A stretch of DNA of 64,000 bases, from positions 1-64,000 of the forward strand of contig NZ_BOOH01000064.1 in assembly GCF_016863135.1 (NCBI RefSeq), in the 5' to 3' direction. This document shows positions 7,413 through 14,798 of the stretch, one piece after another (within the stretch, counting starts at the first letter, position 1; every line of letters starts with the position of its first letter). A program made the position numbers and the translations under genes. Under the pieces are notes generated by a model. It had not been told where the DNA came from and ran no database searches. It was given only the letters and a program-made list of their open reading frames with translations. Origin of the DNA: Planobispora longispora. GTDB taxonomy: Bacteria; Actinomycetota; Actinomycetes; Streptosporangiales; Streptosporangiaceae.

Positions 7413-8243
7413 TCACGGGTCGAGGTCGGCCCCGGCCCGCTCGGCGAAGACCCGCATCGCCTTGGCCGTGACCGGGCCGGGCGCGACCGGGAGCACGGTG
7501 CCGTCGACCGCGCGGATCGGCTGGACGTCGCGGGTCGTGGAGGTCAGGAACGCCTCCTCGGCCTCGTAGAGGGCCGAGAGCGGCACGTCCTCCTCGGTCC
7601 CGCCGCACCATTCCAGGACGAGCGCGCGGGTGACCCCCGCCAGGCAGCCGGAGGCGAGGGTCGGGGTGACCAGGCGGCCGTCCCGGACGATGAAGACGTT
7701 GCTCCCGGTGCCCTCGCAGAGGTTCCCCGCCAGGTTGCCGAAGATCGCCTCGCCGCCCCCGCGGGCCTTGGCGTGGAAGAGCGCCTTGGCGTTGTCGCCG
7801 TAGGAGGTGCTCTTCACCCCGGCCAGCGCGCCGCGCTCGTTGCGCGGCCACGGCACCACGGCGACGTCGGCGGCGGCGGGGAACGGCTTCTGCTCCCCGA
7901 CGATGATCACGGTGGTGGTCCCCTGGTCGCCCCGGTCGGAGCCGAGCGGGCCGGGCCCGCTGGTGTAGGTGATGCGGATGCGCCCGAGCGTCCAGGCGGG
8001 GGCCTCGGCCAGGCAGGCCCGGACTCCCTCGGCGATGGCGTCGGTGTCGGGCGCGGGCAGGTCCATGCGCTCGGCGGAGAGCCGCAGGCGGTCGAGGTGG
8101 CGGGTCAGGGCGAACGAGGCGCCGCCGACGCACTTGACGGTCTCGAAGACGCCGTCGCCGACCATGAGGCCGTGGTCGAAGACCGAGACGACGGCCTCGG
8201 CCGGGTCGATCAGTTTCCCGTTGACCCATACGGGTGTGTTCAT
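7413..8243 (-). CDS. pabC: Aminotransferase class IV, probable aminodeoxychorismate lyase
   Basis: 276 residues, fold type IV PLP enzyme. Catalytic Lys144 is in GVKSTSYGDN; the phosphate and cofactor segment is EGTGSNVF and the C-terminal GCLAGVTRALVLEW motif is present. It would convert 4-amino-4-deoxychorismate to p-aminobenzoate and pyruvate for folate synthesis. The start ATG overlaps the stop of the pabB-like gene by one base (TGATG) and has AAGGAGATCTG ahead, so the two are translationally coupled. Branched-chain and D-amino acid transaminases are in the same family; the pairing with a chorismate-binding enzyme favours PabC. Confidence 0.88.
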   Translation of the reverse strand: MNTPVWVNGKLIDPAEAVVSVFDHGLMVGDGVFETVKCVGGASFALTRHLDRLRLSAERMDLPAPDTDAIAEGVRACLAEAPAWTLGRIRITYTSGPGPLGSDRGDQGTTTVIIVGEQKPFPAAADVAVVPWPRNERGALAGVKSTSYGDNAKALFHAKARGGGEAIFGNLAGNLCEGTGSNVFIVRDGRLVTPTLASGCLAGVTRALVLEWCGGTEEDVPLSALYEAEEAFLTSTTRDVQPIRAVDGTVLPVAPGPVTAKAMRVFAERAGADLDP

Positions 8244-9250
8244 CAGATCTCCTTGTCGGGGGTGGAGGCGAGCGCGATGAGCCGGGACGCCTTCAACTCG
8301 GTCTCGTGCCACTCACGCCGCGGGTCGCTTCCCCAGGTGATGCCCGCCCCCGTGCCGAAGTGGATCTCGTCGGCGGAGAGCCAGAAGGTGCGGATGCCCA
8401 CGGCCAGCGCCGCCCGCCGCCGATCGGCGTCGACCCAGCCCACCGCACCACAGTAGGGCCCCCGGGGCTCGGGTTCGAGTTCGTTGATGATGCGGAGAGC
8501 AGAATATTTCGGTGCGCCGGTCACCGAACCCGGAGGAAACGTCGCGGCGAACAGCTCCGGCCATCCGAATTCCGGCGCGAGCCGGGCCCGGACCGTGGAG
8601 ACCAGGTGCACCAGGCCGGGGTGCTCCTCGACCTCGCACAGCGCCGGCACGCTCACCGATCCCACGACGGCGACCCGGCCGAGGTCGTTGCGGACCAGAT
8701 CGACGATCATCACGTTCTCGGCGTAGTCCTTCTCCAGCAGGTCCTCGGCCGTCGCGCCGGTCCCCTTGATCGGCCCGGACTCGATCACGTCGCCGTCCCG
8801 GGACAGGTAGAGCTCCGGCGAGGCCGAGACCACGCTGAGGCCGGGCAGGCACACCGTGGCGGCGTGCGGCGCGGGGTTCCCCTCCGCCAGCCGTACGGCC
8901 AGCGCCACCGGGTCCGGGTCCCCGGCCAGCGGCGCGGTCAGCACCCGGCACAGGTTGGCCTGGTAGACGTCGCCGCGCTCGATGTGGTCGCGGATGCGGC
9001 GCACGCCGTCCTCGTAGGCGGCCCGGTCGAGCGAGCTGCGCCAGGCCGACGGGCGGGGCCCCCGCCAGGGGCCGCGCGGCACGGGCAGCGGGGCGGGCCG
9101 GACGTCGGCGAACCGGGCGCACGTGACCTTGCCCTCGTAGTCGACCACGACGGCCCACCAGCCCCGGCCGTCCAGTGCGGACAGGTCGGTGGTGACGTCG
9201 AGGAGCCGGGTGGCCAGCAGGCCGCCGGCGTGGGCGAAGGAGTCGTGCAC
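8243..9250 (-). CDS. pabB: Aminodeoxychorismate synthase component I (chorismate-binding enzyme)
   Basis: 335 residues. The chorismate-binding domain fills most of the protein. The PIKGT motif (SGPIKGTGATAEDL) marks aminodeoxychorismate synthase or closely related MST enzymes. ENVMIVDLVRNDLGRV, PPGSVTGAPKYSAL and FGTGAGITWGSDP are the conserved active-site blocks. The N-terminal domain is reduced compared with full-length PabB, as in many actinobacterial copies. It would form 4-amino-4-deoxychorismate, fed to the coupled PabC. No glutamine amidotransferase (PabA) is in the window. The GTG start lies four bases from the end of the LysR gene, suggesting read-through from it. Confidence 0.88.
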   Translation of the reverse strand: MHDSFAHAGGLLATRLLDVTTDLSALDGRGWWAVVVDYEGKVTCARFADVRPAPLPVPRGPWRGPRPSAWRSSLDRAAYEDGVRRIRDHIERGDVYQANLCRVLTAPLAGDPDPVALAVRLAEGNPAPHAATVCLPGLSVVSASPELYLSRDGDVIESGPIKGTGATAEDLLEKDYAENVMIVDLVRNDLGRVAVVGSVSVPALCEVEEHPGLVHLVSTVRARLAPEFGWPELFAATFPPGSVTGAPKYSALRIINELEPEPRGPYCGAVGWVDADRRRAALAVGIRTFWLSADEIHFGTGAGITWGSDPRREWHETELKASRLIALASTPDKEI

Positions 9251-9254
9251 CCCC

Positions 9255-10178
9255 CTATTGTCGCGCCTGTCCGCCCGTCACCCCGGCCACCGCCCCCGCC
9301 AGGGACTCCAGCAACGCGCGGGCGGCGGGCAGGGGGGTGCGGGGCAGGGCGGCCGAGACGGCGCGGCGCGGCGCGAACTCGCCCAGGGAGCGGAGCGCGA
9401 GCCCCGGCGGCACCGCCCACGCGGCGAGGGAGGGCACCAGGGTGACGCCCAGCCCGGCCGCCACGAACCCGAACTTGCCCGTCCACTCGCTGATCCTGAG
9501 GGTGCGCGGGGTGAACCCGGCACGGGCGCAGGCGTCGCCGAGCATGGTGCGCTGCCCGGGCGGCGGCGCCTCGATCCAGGTCTCGTCCCGCAGCTCGCGC
9601 AGGTCGACGTGCTCCCCCGCGGCCAGCGGGTGGTCGCCGGGCAGCGCGAGGAGCAGTTCGTCCTCCGCCAGCTCGACCACCTCGACCTCGTCGTCGTACG
9701 GCAGGCCGGACGGGTAGTCGCTGACCACCGCGATGTCCAGGCTTCCCTCGCGCATCCGGCGCAGCAGGCCGCCGCTGGGCCCCTCGATCGGGACGAGTTC
9801 GACCTGCGGGAACTCCTGCCGGAAGGCCCGCAGGGCGGTGGGGACCAGGGCCACGTTGGCGGTGGCGAACGCCCCCAGGCGGACCCGTCCCCGGTAGCCG
9901 CCGTGGATCCCGGCCAGCTCGTCGGCGGCCCGGGCCAGGCGGTTGAGGACGACCAGGGCGTGCCGGCGGAGCAGTTCTCCGGCGGGCGTGAGCCGTACGC
10001 CCCGGGGCAGGCGCTCGAAGAGCGGGCCGCCCGCCTGCCGTTCCAGGGAGGCGATGCGCCGGGAGACGGCGGACTGGGTGTAGGCCAGCTCGGCGGCGGC
10101 CGCGGTGAACGATCCGGTCCGGGCGACCGCGTCCAGCAGCCTCAGGGCGTCGACGTCGAACACATTCCTCCATCGCAT
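9255..10178 (-). CDS. LysR family transcriptional regulator
   Basis: 307 residues. The N-terminal winged HTH (VDALRLLDAVARTGSFTAAA, QSAVSRRIASLERQAG, RLPRGVRLTPAGELL) precedes a LysR substrate-binding domain from about residue 95. Its start is 58 bases from the divergent dehydrogenase-RidA fusion, the classical arrangement for a LysR regulator and its target. It also sits directly upstream of pabB-pabC on the same strand. A GTG five codons inside, preceded by GGAGG, is an alternative start. The inducer is unknown. Confidence 0.9.
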   Translation of the reverse strand: MRWRNVFDVDALRLLDAVARTGSFTAAAAELAYTQSAVSRRIASLERQAGGPLFERLPRGVRLTPAGELLRRHALVVLNRLARAADELAGIHGGYRGRVRLGAFATANVALVPTALRAFRQEFPQVELVPIEGPSGGLLRRMREGSLDIAVVSDYPSGLPYDDEVEVVELAEDELLLALPGDHPLAAGEHVDLRELRDETWIEAPPPGQRTMLGDACARAGFTPRTLRISEWTGKFGFVAAGLGVTLVPSLAAWAVPPGLALRSLGEFAPRRAVSAALPRTPLPAARALLESLAGAVAGVTGGQARQ

Positions 10179-10236
10179 GGCTTACATGAATGATAGTCGC
10201 TGGTGGAATGCTTGGATTGTTCCTAACGTCGGCCGG

Positions 10237-11637
10237 GTGATTGCTTTTCTCGGTCTGGGGCTCATGGGCGCCCCGATGGCCCGGCGACTCGTGGAGGCCG
10301 GGCACAAGGTGACGACGTGGAACCGCACCCCGCGCGCCGTGGAGGGGGCCGCGACGGCGGGCACGCCCGCCGAGGCCGCGGCGGGGGCGGAGCTCGTCAT
10401 CACCGTGCTCAGCGACCCCGCGGCCGTGACGGAGGTGCTCACGGCCGCGACGCCCGGGTTGCGGGACGGGACGCTGGTGGTGGAGATGTCCACCGTCGGA
10501 CCGGCCGCGGTGGCCGCCCTGCGCGACCTCCTCCCCGCCGGGGTGGGACTGGTGGACGCGCCGGTGCTGGGCAGCGTGGGCCCGGCGCGGGACGGCGCGC
10601 TGACGGTCCTGGCCGGCGGGCTCCCCGCGGACCTCGCGCGCTGCCGGAAGGTGCTCGGTGTCTTCGGCGAGGTGCGCGAGCTCGGCGGGCCGGGGGCGGG
10701 GGCGGCGATGAAGCTGGCGGTGATGAGCGTGCTCGTGCCCGCGCAGGTGCTGCTCGCCGAGGCCGTCGCGTACGGCCGCGCGGCCGGGGTGGACGCCGGG
10801 GCGCTGCTGGACGTGCTGGACGCCACCCCGCTCGGGGCGCTCGCCGAGCGGGTCCGCCCGGCGGCGGAGGGCGGGGCCGTCGGGCGGCGGTACGGCCTCG
10901 GCCTGGCGGCCAAGGACCTCGCCCTGGCCGTGAAGGACCTGGCCGTGAAGGACCCGGCCGTGAAGGACCCGGCCGAAGACCTGTCCGCCGGGAACCCGGC
11001 GCCGGCCGCGCGCCGGGGGCTGACGCTCGCGGCGGCGGCCGGCGAGCGCCTGGCCGGGGCGGTCTCCCTCGGGCTGGGCGGGGAGGATCTGACGGCCGTG
11101 TTCGGACACCTCGCCCGGGAGGCGCGGGATCCGGGCGACGGGGCGGCTCGCCGCGCGGCGGACCCGACGGCGACGGAGCTCACGGAGACGGGGCCCACGG
11201 CGACGGGCGCTTCGGGGGCGGAGGCCGGGGCGGCCCGCCGTACCGGCGTGGAGAAGATCAACCCCGAGTCGGTCCCGGCGACCAACGGGCTTTACTCCCA
11301 CGCCACCCGCACCGGGAACCTGCTGTTCGTCTCGGGGCAGGTGGCGCTGGACGCCGCCGGGAACGTGCTCGGCGAAGGCGACATGACCGCCCAGTCCGAG
11401 CGCGTGATGGAGTCCCTGGCCCGCATCCTCGCCGATCAGGGCTGCACGTTCGACGACGTGACCCACATCCGGACGTTCCTCACCGACATGTCGCGCCTGC
11501 CGGAGTACGGGGCCGTCCGGCGGCGCTTCATCACCGGGGAGCCCCCGGCCAGCACGACCGTGGAGGTGTCGCGGCTCTTCCGGCCGGGGCTGCTGATCGA
11601 GGTGGAGGTGACGGCGGCCGTCCCCGCGGGGCGGTGA
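10237..11637 (+). CDS. Fusion: 3-hydroxyisobutyrate dehydrogenase-like NAD(P) enzyme plus RidA-like domain
   Basis: 466 residues in one uninterrupted frame. Residues 1-320 are a beta-hydroxyacid dehydrogenase/imine reductase: Rossmann motif FLGLGLMG, then VEMSTVGP, APVLGSVGPA, and GPGAGAAMKLAVM, where the usual catalytic Lys (MK) is kept. Residues about 339-466 are a complete RidA/YjgF domain (EKINPESVPATNGLYSHA, FVSGQVALD, FLTDMSRLPEYGAVRRRF, LIEVEVTA). The Arg that RidA deaminases hold in PARST is Ser here (PASTTVEV), so imine hydrolysis may be lost. Between the domains lie AVKD repeats (about 230-247) and an Ala-rich linker. The GTG start matches the Rossmann beginning; the longer reading is non-homologous. 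It is divergent from LysR. Confidence 0.85.
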   Translation: MIAFLGLGLMGAPMARRLVEAGHKVTTWNRTPRAVEGAATAGTPAEAAAGAELVITVLSDPAAVTEVLTAATPGLRDGTLVVEMSTVGPAAVAALRDLLPAGVGLVDAPVLGSVGPARDGALTVLAGGLPADLARCRKVLGVFGEVRELGGPGAGAAMKLAVMSVLVPAQVLLAEAVAYGRAAGVDAGALLDVLDATPLGALAERVRPAAEGGAVGRRYGLGLAAKDLALAVKDLAVKDPAVKDPAEDLSAGNPAPAARRGLTLAAAAGERLAGAVSLGLGGEDLTAVFGHLAREARDPGDGAARRAADPTATELTETGPTATGASGAEAGAARRTGVEKINPESVPATNGLYSHATRTGNLLFVSGQVALDAAGNVLGEGDMTAQSERVMESLARILADQGCTFDDVTHIRTFLTDMSRLPEYGAVRRRFITGEPPASTTVEVSRLFRPGLLIEVEVTAAVPAGR

Positions 11638-11652
11638 CCGTTCCCGCGGGGC

Positions 11653-11692
11653 GGGCGGGGCCGCCGCGCATGAGCGCCGGGCGGCCCCGCCC
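11653..11692. terminator. Bidirectional hairpin between fusion gene and hutH
   Basis: Thirteen-base exact arms (GGGCGGGGCCGCC and its complement) with a 14-base loop lie in the 64-base gap between two converging genes. Confidence 0.6.
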
Positions 11693-11701
11693 TGCCGGGC
11701 C

Positions 11702-13249
11702 TCAGGCGAGCGGGCCGGTCACCGACTCCGCGGCGGCCACGACGGAGTTGTCGGCGACCAGGCGGACCACCGTCTCGATCTCCGGCGCGAGGAAGCGGTC
11801 CGGGCCCGGGCCCGGCACGTTCTGGCGCAGGAGGTTCACCACGGCGCCGGTCGCGGGCGCGGGAGCGTGCGGCGCGCGCAGGTCGATGGCGCGGGCCGCG
11901 GTGAGGATCTCCACCGCGAGCACCCGGGTCAGGCCCTCCACCGCGCGGCGCAGCTTGCGCGCGGCCGACCAGCCCATGGAGACGTGGTCCTCCTGCATGG
12001 CGGAGCTGGGGATGGAGTCCACGCTCGCGGGCGCGGCCAGGCGCTTGAGCTCGGAGACGATCGCGGCCTGGGTGTACTGGGCGATCATGTGGCCGGAGTC
12101 CACGCCGGGGTCGTCGGCGAGGAAGGCCGGCAGGCCGTGGTTGCGGGCCACGTCGAGCATGCGGTCGGTGCGGCGCTCGGCGATGCTCGCCATGTCGGCC
12201 GCCGCGATGGCCAGGAAGTCCAGCACGTAGCCGACCGGGGCCCCGTGGAAGTTGCCGTTGGACTCCACCCGGCCGTCGGCCAGGACCACCGGGTTGTCGA
12301 TCGCGGAGGCGAGCTCGCGCCCGGCGACGGCGGCGGCGTGCGCGAGGGTGTCGCGGGCGGCGCCGGCGACCTGCGGGGCGCAGCGCAGCGAGTAGGCGTC
12401 CTGGACCCGGGTGCAGGTGCCGTCCCGGTGGCTGGCCATGATGCCCGAGCCCGCGAGCAGCGCGCGGAGGTTGGCGGCGCTGTCGGCCTGGCCCGGGTGC
12501 GGGCGCAGGGCCTGCAGGTCGGCGGCGAAGACGCGGTCGGTGCCGAGCAGCGCCTCCACGCTCATGGCCGCGCTGATGTCGGCGGTCTTGAACAGCCGGG
12601 CCAGGTCGTCCATGGCGAGGATCAGCATGCCGAGCATGCCGTCGGTGCCGTTGATGAGGGCCAGGCCCTCCTTGGCGGCCAGCTCGACCGGCTCGATGCC
12701 GGCCTGCTTGAGCGCCTCGGCCGCGTCGGTCAGTTTCCCCTCGGCGTCGCGGACGACCCCCTCCCCCATGATCGTGAGGGCCACGTGGGAGAGCGGGGCG
12801 AGGTCTCCGGAGCAGCCGAGGCTGCCGTACTCGTGCACGACCGGGGTGATCCCGGCGTTGAGCAGGGCCTGGAGCACCTTGGCCGTCTGCGGGCGCACGC
12901 CGGTGTGGCCGGTGGCGAGGGTGTGCAGGCGCAGGAGCATCAGCCCCCGGGTGACCTCGGTCTCCACCTCGGGGCCGGAGCCGGCGGCGTGCGAGCGGAC
13001 CAGGGAGCGCTGGAGCTGGGCGCGGAGCGAGGGGGCGATGTGCCGGGTGGCCAGCGCCCCGAAGCCGGTCGAGACCCCGTAGGCCGGGGTGGGGCTCTCG
13101 GCCAGCTCGTCGACCCGGGTGCGGGCCGCGGCCATGGCCGCCACGGCGTCGTCGGTGAGGCGTACGGCGGCGCCGTACCGGGCCACGGCGACGACCTCCT
13201 GGAAGGTCAACGGCTCGGGCCCGATGTTCACGACCACGTTGTCGCGCAT
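11702..13249 (-). CDS. hutH: Histidine ammonia-lyase
   Basis: 515 residues, full length. It converts L-histidine to urocanate and ammonia, the first step of histidine use. The MIO cofactor-forming triad is Cys146-Ser147-Gly148 in GSLGCSGDLAPLSH. Other family blocks are YGVSTGFGALAT, RSHAAGSGP, NGTDGMLGML and the C-terminal DSIPSSAMQEDHVSMGWSAA. No other hut genes adjoin it, so it is a stand-alone lyase gene, as is common in actinomycetes. The ATG is preceded by GGAGAGAG about 10 bases away. Phenylalanine/tyrosine ammonia-lyases are relatives, but the sequence follows the HutH pattern throughout. Confidence 0.93.
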   Translation of the reverse strand: MRDNVVVNIGPEPLTFQEVVAVARYGAAVRLTDDAVAAMAAARTRVDELAESPTPAYGVSTGFGALATRHIAPSLRAQLQRSLVRSHAAGSGPEVETEVTRGLMLLRLHTLATGHTGVRPQTAKVLQALLNAGITPVVHEYGSLGCSGDLAPLSHVALTIMGEGVVRDAEGKLTDAAEALKQAGIEPVELAAKEGLALINGTDGMLGMLILAMDDLARLFKTADISAAMSVEALLGTDRVFAADLQALRPHPGQADSAANLRALLAGSGIMASHRDGTCTRVQDAYSLRCAPQVAGAARDTLAHAAAVAGRELASAIDNPVVLADGRVESNGNFHGAPVGYVLDFLAIAAADMASIAERRTDRMLDVARNHGLPAFLADDPGVDSGHMIAQYTQAAIVSELKRLAAPASVDSIPSSAMQEDHVSMGWSAARKLRRAVEGLTRVLAVEILTAARAIDLRAPHAPAPATGAVVNLLRQNVPGPGPDRFLAPEIETVVRLVADNSVVAAAESVTGPLA

Positions 13250-13269
13250 GGGGTGTCACTCTCTCCCTG

Positions 13270-13311
13270 GGGATGTAACTGGCTCATACCATGCTAGCCC
13301 CTTACATTTCC
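13270..13311. promoter_or_regulatory. Inverted repeat upstream of hutH
   Basis: GGGATGTAA and TTACATTTCCC face each other 23 bases apart, 20-60 bases upstream of the hutH start. Between them is a second, weaker symmetry, GGCT...AGCC. It is a plausible two-site operator for a Hut regulator. Confidence 0.4.
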
Positions 13312-13341
13312 CGCGCCGTCCGGCCCCGCCCGAATTCCGGT

Positions 13342-13370
13342 TTGGGGAGTCGCCAGGTATTCGCTACAGT
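13342..13370 (+). promoter_or_regulatory. Promoter of the first tRNA cluster
   Basis: TTGGGG and TACAGT hexamers are 17 bases apart, 35 bases before tRNA-Gly. The -10 region (GCTACAGTTCTCT) is almost identical to that of the second tRNA cluster at 58952. Confidence 0.55.
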
Positions 13371-13404
13371 TCTCTGCGTGAGCCCGGGTTTCCCGGGAAC
13401 GCAC

Positions 13405-13476
13405 GCGGAAGTGGCTCAGGGGTAGAGCATCACCTTGCCAAGGTGAGGGTCGCGGGTTCGAATCCCGTCTTCCGCT
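13405..13476 (+). tRNA. tRNA-Gly (anticodon GCC)
   Basis: A 72-base cloverleaf. Acceptor GCGGAAG pairs with CTTCCGC; anticodon loop TTGCCAA; T arm GGGTTCGAATCCC; discriminator T. Identical in sequence to the copy at 58999. No encoded CCA. Confidence 0.97.
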
Positions 13477-13502
13477 CTGGCTGAGACCCTCGGGTCTCGC
13501 TC

Positions 13503-13573
13503 GGTGGAGTGGCCGAGAGGCGAGGCAACGGCCTGCAAAGCCGTGTACACGGGTTCAAATCCCGTCTCCACCT
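13503..13573 (+). tRNA. tRNA-Cys (anticodon GCA)
   Basis: A 71-base cloverleaf. Acceptor GGTGGAG pairs with CTCCACC; D arm TGGCCGAGAGGCGAGGCA; anticodon loop CTGCAAA; T arm GGGTTCAAATCCC. It lies between Gly and Val tRNAs and has no counterpart in the second cluster. Confidence 0.97.
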
Positions 13574-13588
13574 CTGGTCTTCGCACGC

Positions 13589-13660
13589 GGACGATTAGCT
13601 CAGCGGGAGAGCGCTTCCCTGACACGGAAGAGGTCACAGGTTCAATCCCTGTATCGTCCA
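13589..13660 (+). tRNA. tRNA-Val (anticodon GAC)
   Basis: A 72-base cloverleaf. Acceptor GGACGAT pairs with ATCGTCC; anticodon loop CTGACAC; T arm AGGTTCAATCCCT. Identical to the copy at 59085. Confidence 0.97.
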
Positions 13661-13666
13661 CCGGAA

Positions 13667-13695
13667 CAAACCCCAGGCCGTCGGCCTGGGGTTTG
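13667..13695 (+). terminator. Terminator of the Gly-Cys-Val tRNA cluster
   Basis: CAAACCCCAGGCC and its exact complement form a 13-bp stem with a 3-base loop, followed by TCGTTTCCC. Confidence 0.8.
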
Positions 13696-13712
13696 TCGTT
13701 TCCCGGCTCCCC

Positions 13713-14297
13713 TCACGGGGCGCGGTCGACGAGCGTGCACTCGGCGACCGGTCCCGCCGAGACCCGGTCGCTGATGCCGGCCTGGAGGGTGAGGCCCGAG
13801 CCCTTCACCATGAACTCCAGGACGGCCACCTGACCGGGCCCGACCTTGGACGGGTCGAGGCGGAAGCCTGCGCCGCCGTCCTCCTCCGCCTCGCTCTGCG
13901 GGCCGGCCAGCCGTACTCCCTCGACCCAGGTCGTCGAGCGGGGCTGCGGCGAGCACTTCTTGCCCTCGGGCACGTAGTCCACGATCGCGTTGAAGCCGCG
14001 CGCGCGGAGTTCGGCCTGCAGTCCCTCGGGGTCCTCCGCCTGGTAGATCTTGACGGTGATCGTGCCGTCGGGGTTGTCGGTGACGGCGTAGGCCGGGCCC
14101 GTCCCGAGGAACACGGCCGCCGCGGTCGCCGCGGCCGCGGCGACCGCCGCGACGGCGACCGGTACGAGCCGTGGTCTGCGTGGTGTGGTGGTGATGTCGC
14201 TCATCACGCGCTCCTTGAGCAGCAGGAAGCGGCCGGGCGAGAGGTGTGGCCGCGGAGCCGGGGACAGCAGTCCGGCCAGTTCGTCGCGATCGTTCAT
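13713..14297 (-). CDS. Membrane-anchored protein paired with an ECF sigma gene (CU044_5270-like or anti-sigma-like)
   Basis: 194 residues. A cytoplasmic stretch of about 40 residues is followed by one hydrophobic segment (about 45-67, LVPVAVAAVAAAAATAAAVFLG) and an outer domain of about 125 residues containing NPDGTITVKIYQAEDPEGL and several acidic turns. No zinc anti-sigma HxxxCxxC motif is seen. Position immediately after a sigma gene and the inside-membrane-outside layout suggest a sensor or anti-sigma role, inferred from context only. It starts six bases after the stop of the truncated sigma gene, so the two were or are co-transcribed. Confidence 0.65.
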   Translation of the reverse strand: MNDRDELAGLLSPAPRPHLSPGRFLLLKERVMSDITTTPRRPRLVPVAVAAVAAAAATAAAVFLGTGPAYAVTDNPDGTITVKIYQAEDPEGLQAELRARGFNAIVDYVPEGKKCSPQPRSTTWVEGVRLAGPQSEAEEDGGAGFRLDPSKVGPGQVAVLEFMVKGSGLTLQAGISDRVSAGPVAECTLVDRAP

Positions 14298-14303
14298 GTG
14301 CCG

Positions 14304-14573
14304 TCAGTCCCGCCGTGCCGGGCCGCGCGGACCGCGCGGCGCGTTGGTCGCGATGCCGAGCAACCAGGGCCGCAGCGAATCCCCGTCCGGCTTTATCTTG
14401 CGCCGGGACCGCCACGCCAGCCCGAACGTCGCCGCCGTCACGTCCTCGGCCATCGCCCGGTCCCCGGTCAGCCGGAAGGCGTGCGCGTAGACCTGCCGGG
14501 CGAACTCGTCGAACAGCAGCGCGAAGGCGGCATGGTCGCCGTCCCGCAGCCGGGCGCGCAGCGAAGGGTCCAC
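14304..14573 (-). pseudogene. ECF sigma factor truncated after region 2
   Basis: 89 codons from a GTG: VDPSLRARLRDGDHAAFALL, FDEFARQVYAHAFRLTGD, MAEDVTAATFGLAWR, LRPWLLGIATNAPRG, then a stop. This is a normal sigma region 2, ending where family members run into the linker. Region 4, needed to read the -35 element, is missing, and only six bases separate the stop from the next gene, so it has been deleted rather than frameshifted. It could be a dead gene or a region-2-only derivative. A GGAACC with following G-rich bases about 30 bases upstream could be the remains of an autoregulated ECF promoter. Confidence 0.65.
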
Positions 14574-14798
14574 ACAAGGTACTGTCCGCCGAACCCCCCG
14601 GGTTCCGAAGAACTTCCGGGCGTCATCGGATCGGGGGACATCGCCCGGCCGGTGACGGACGCGGATCCGCGGACCCGTCTCCCGGCGTCGCGCCGCGGCC
14701 CCGACCGGGAGGACCCGGCCCCCGCCGGAGCACTCGACCCCGGCCGGGAGACCGCGGGATCCCTTGACGCCTCTTCCCACGGATCTCACTATCACGGC

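Noticed and set aside
8938-11466. An 842-codon open frame on the minus strand across pabB, LysR and the fusion gene
   Set aside because: Its translation is Arg/Pro/Gly-rich low complexity and runs antisense or out of frame to well-supported genes. It is a high-GC shadow.
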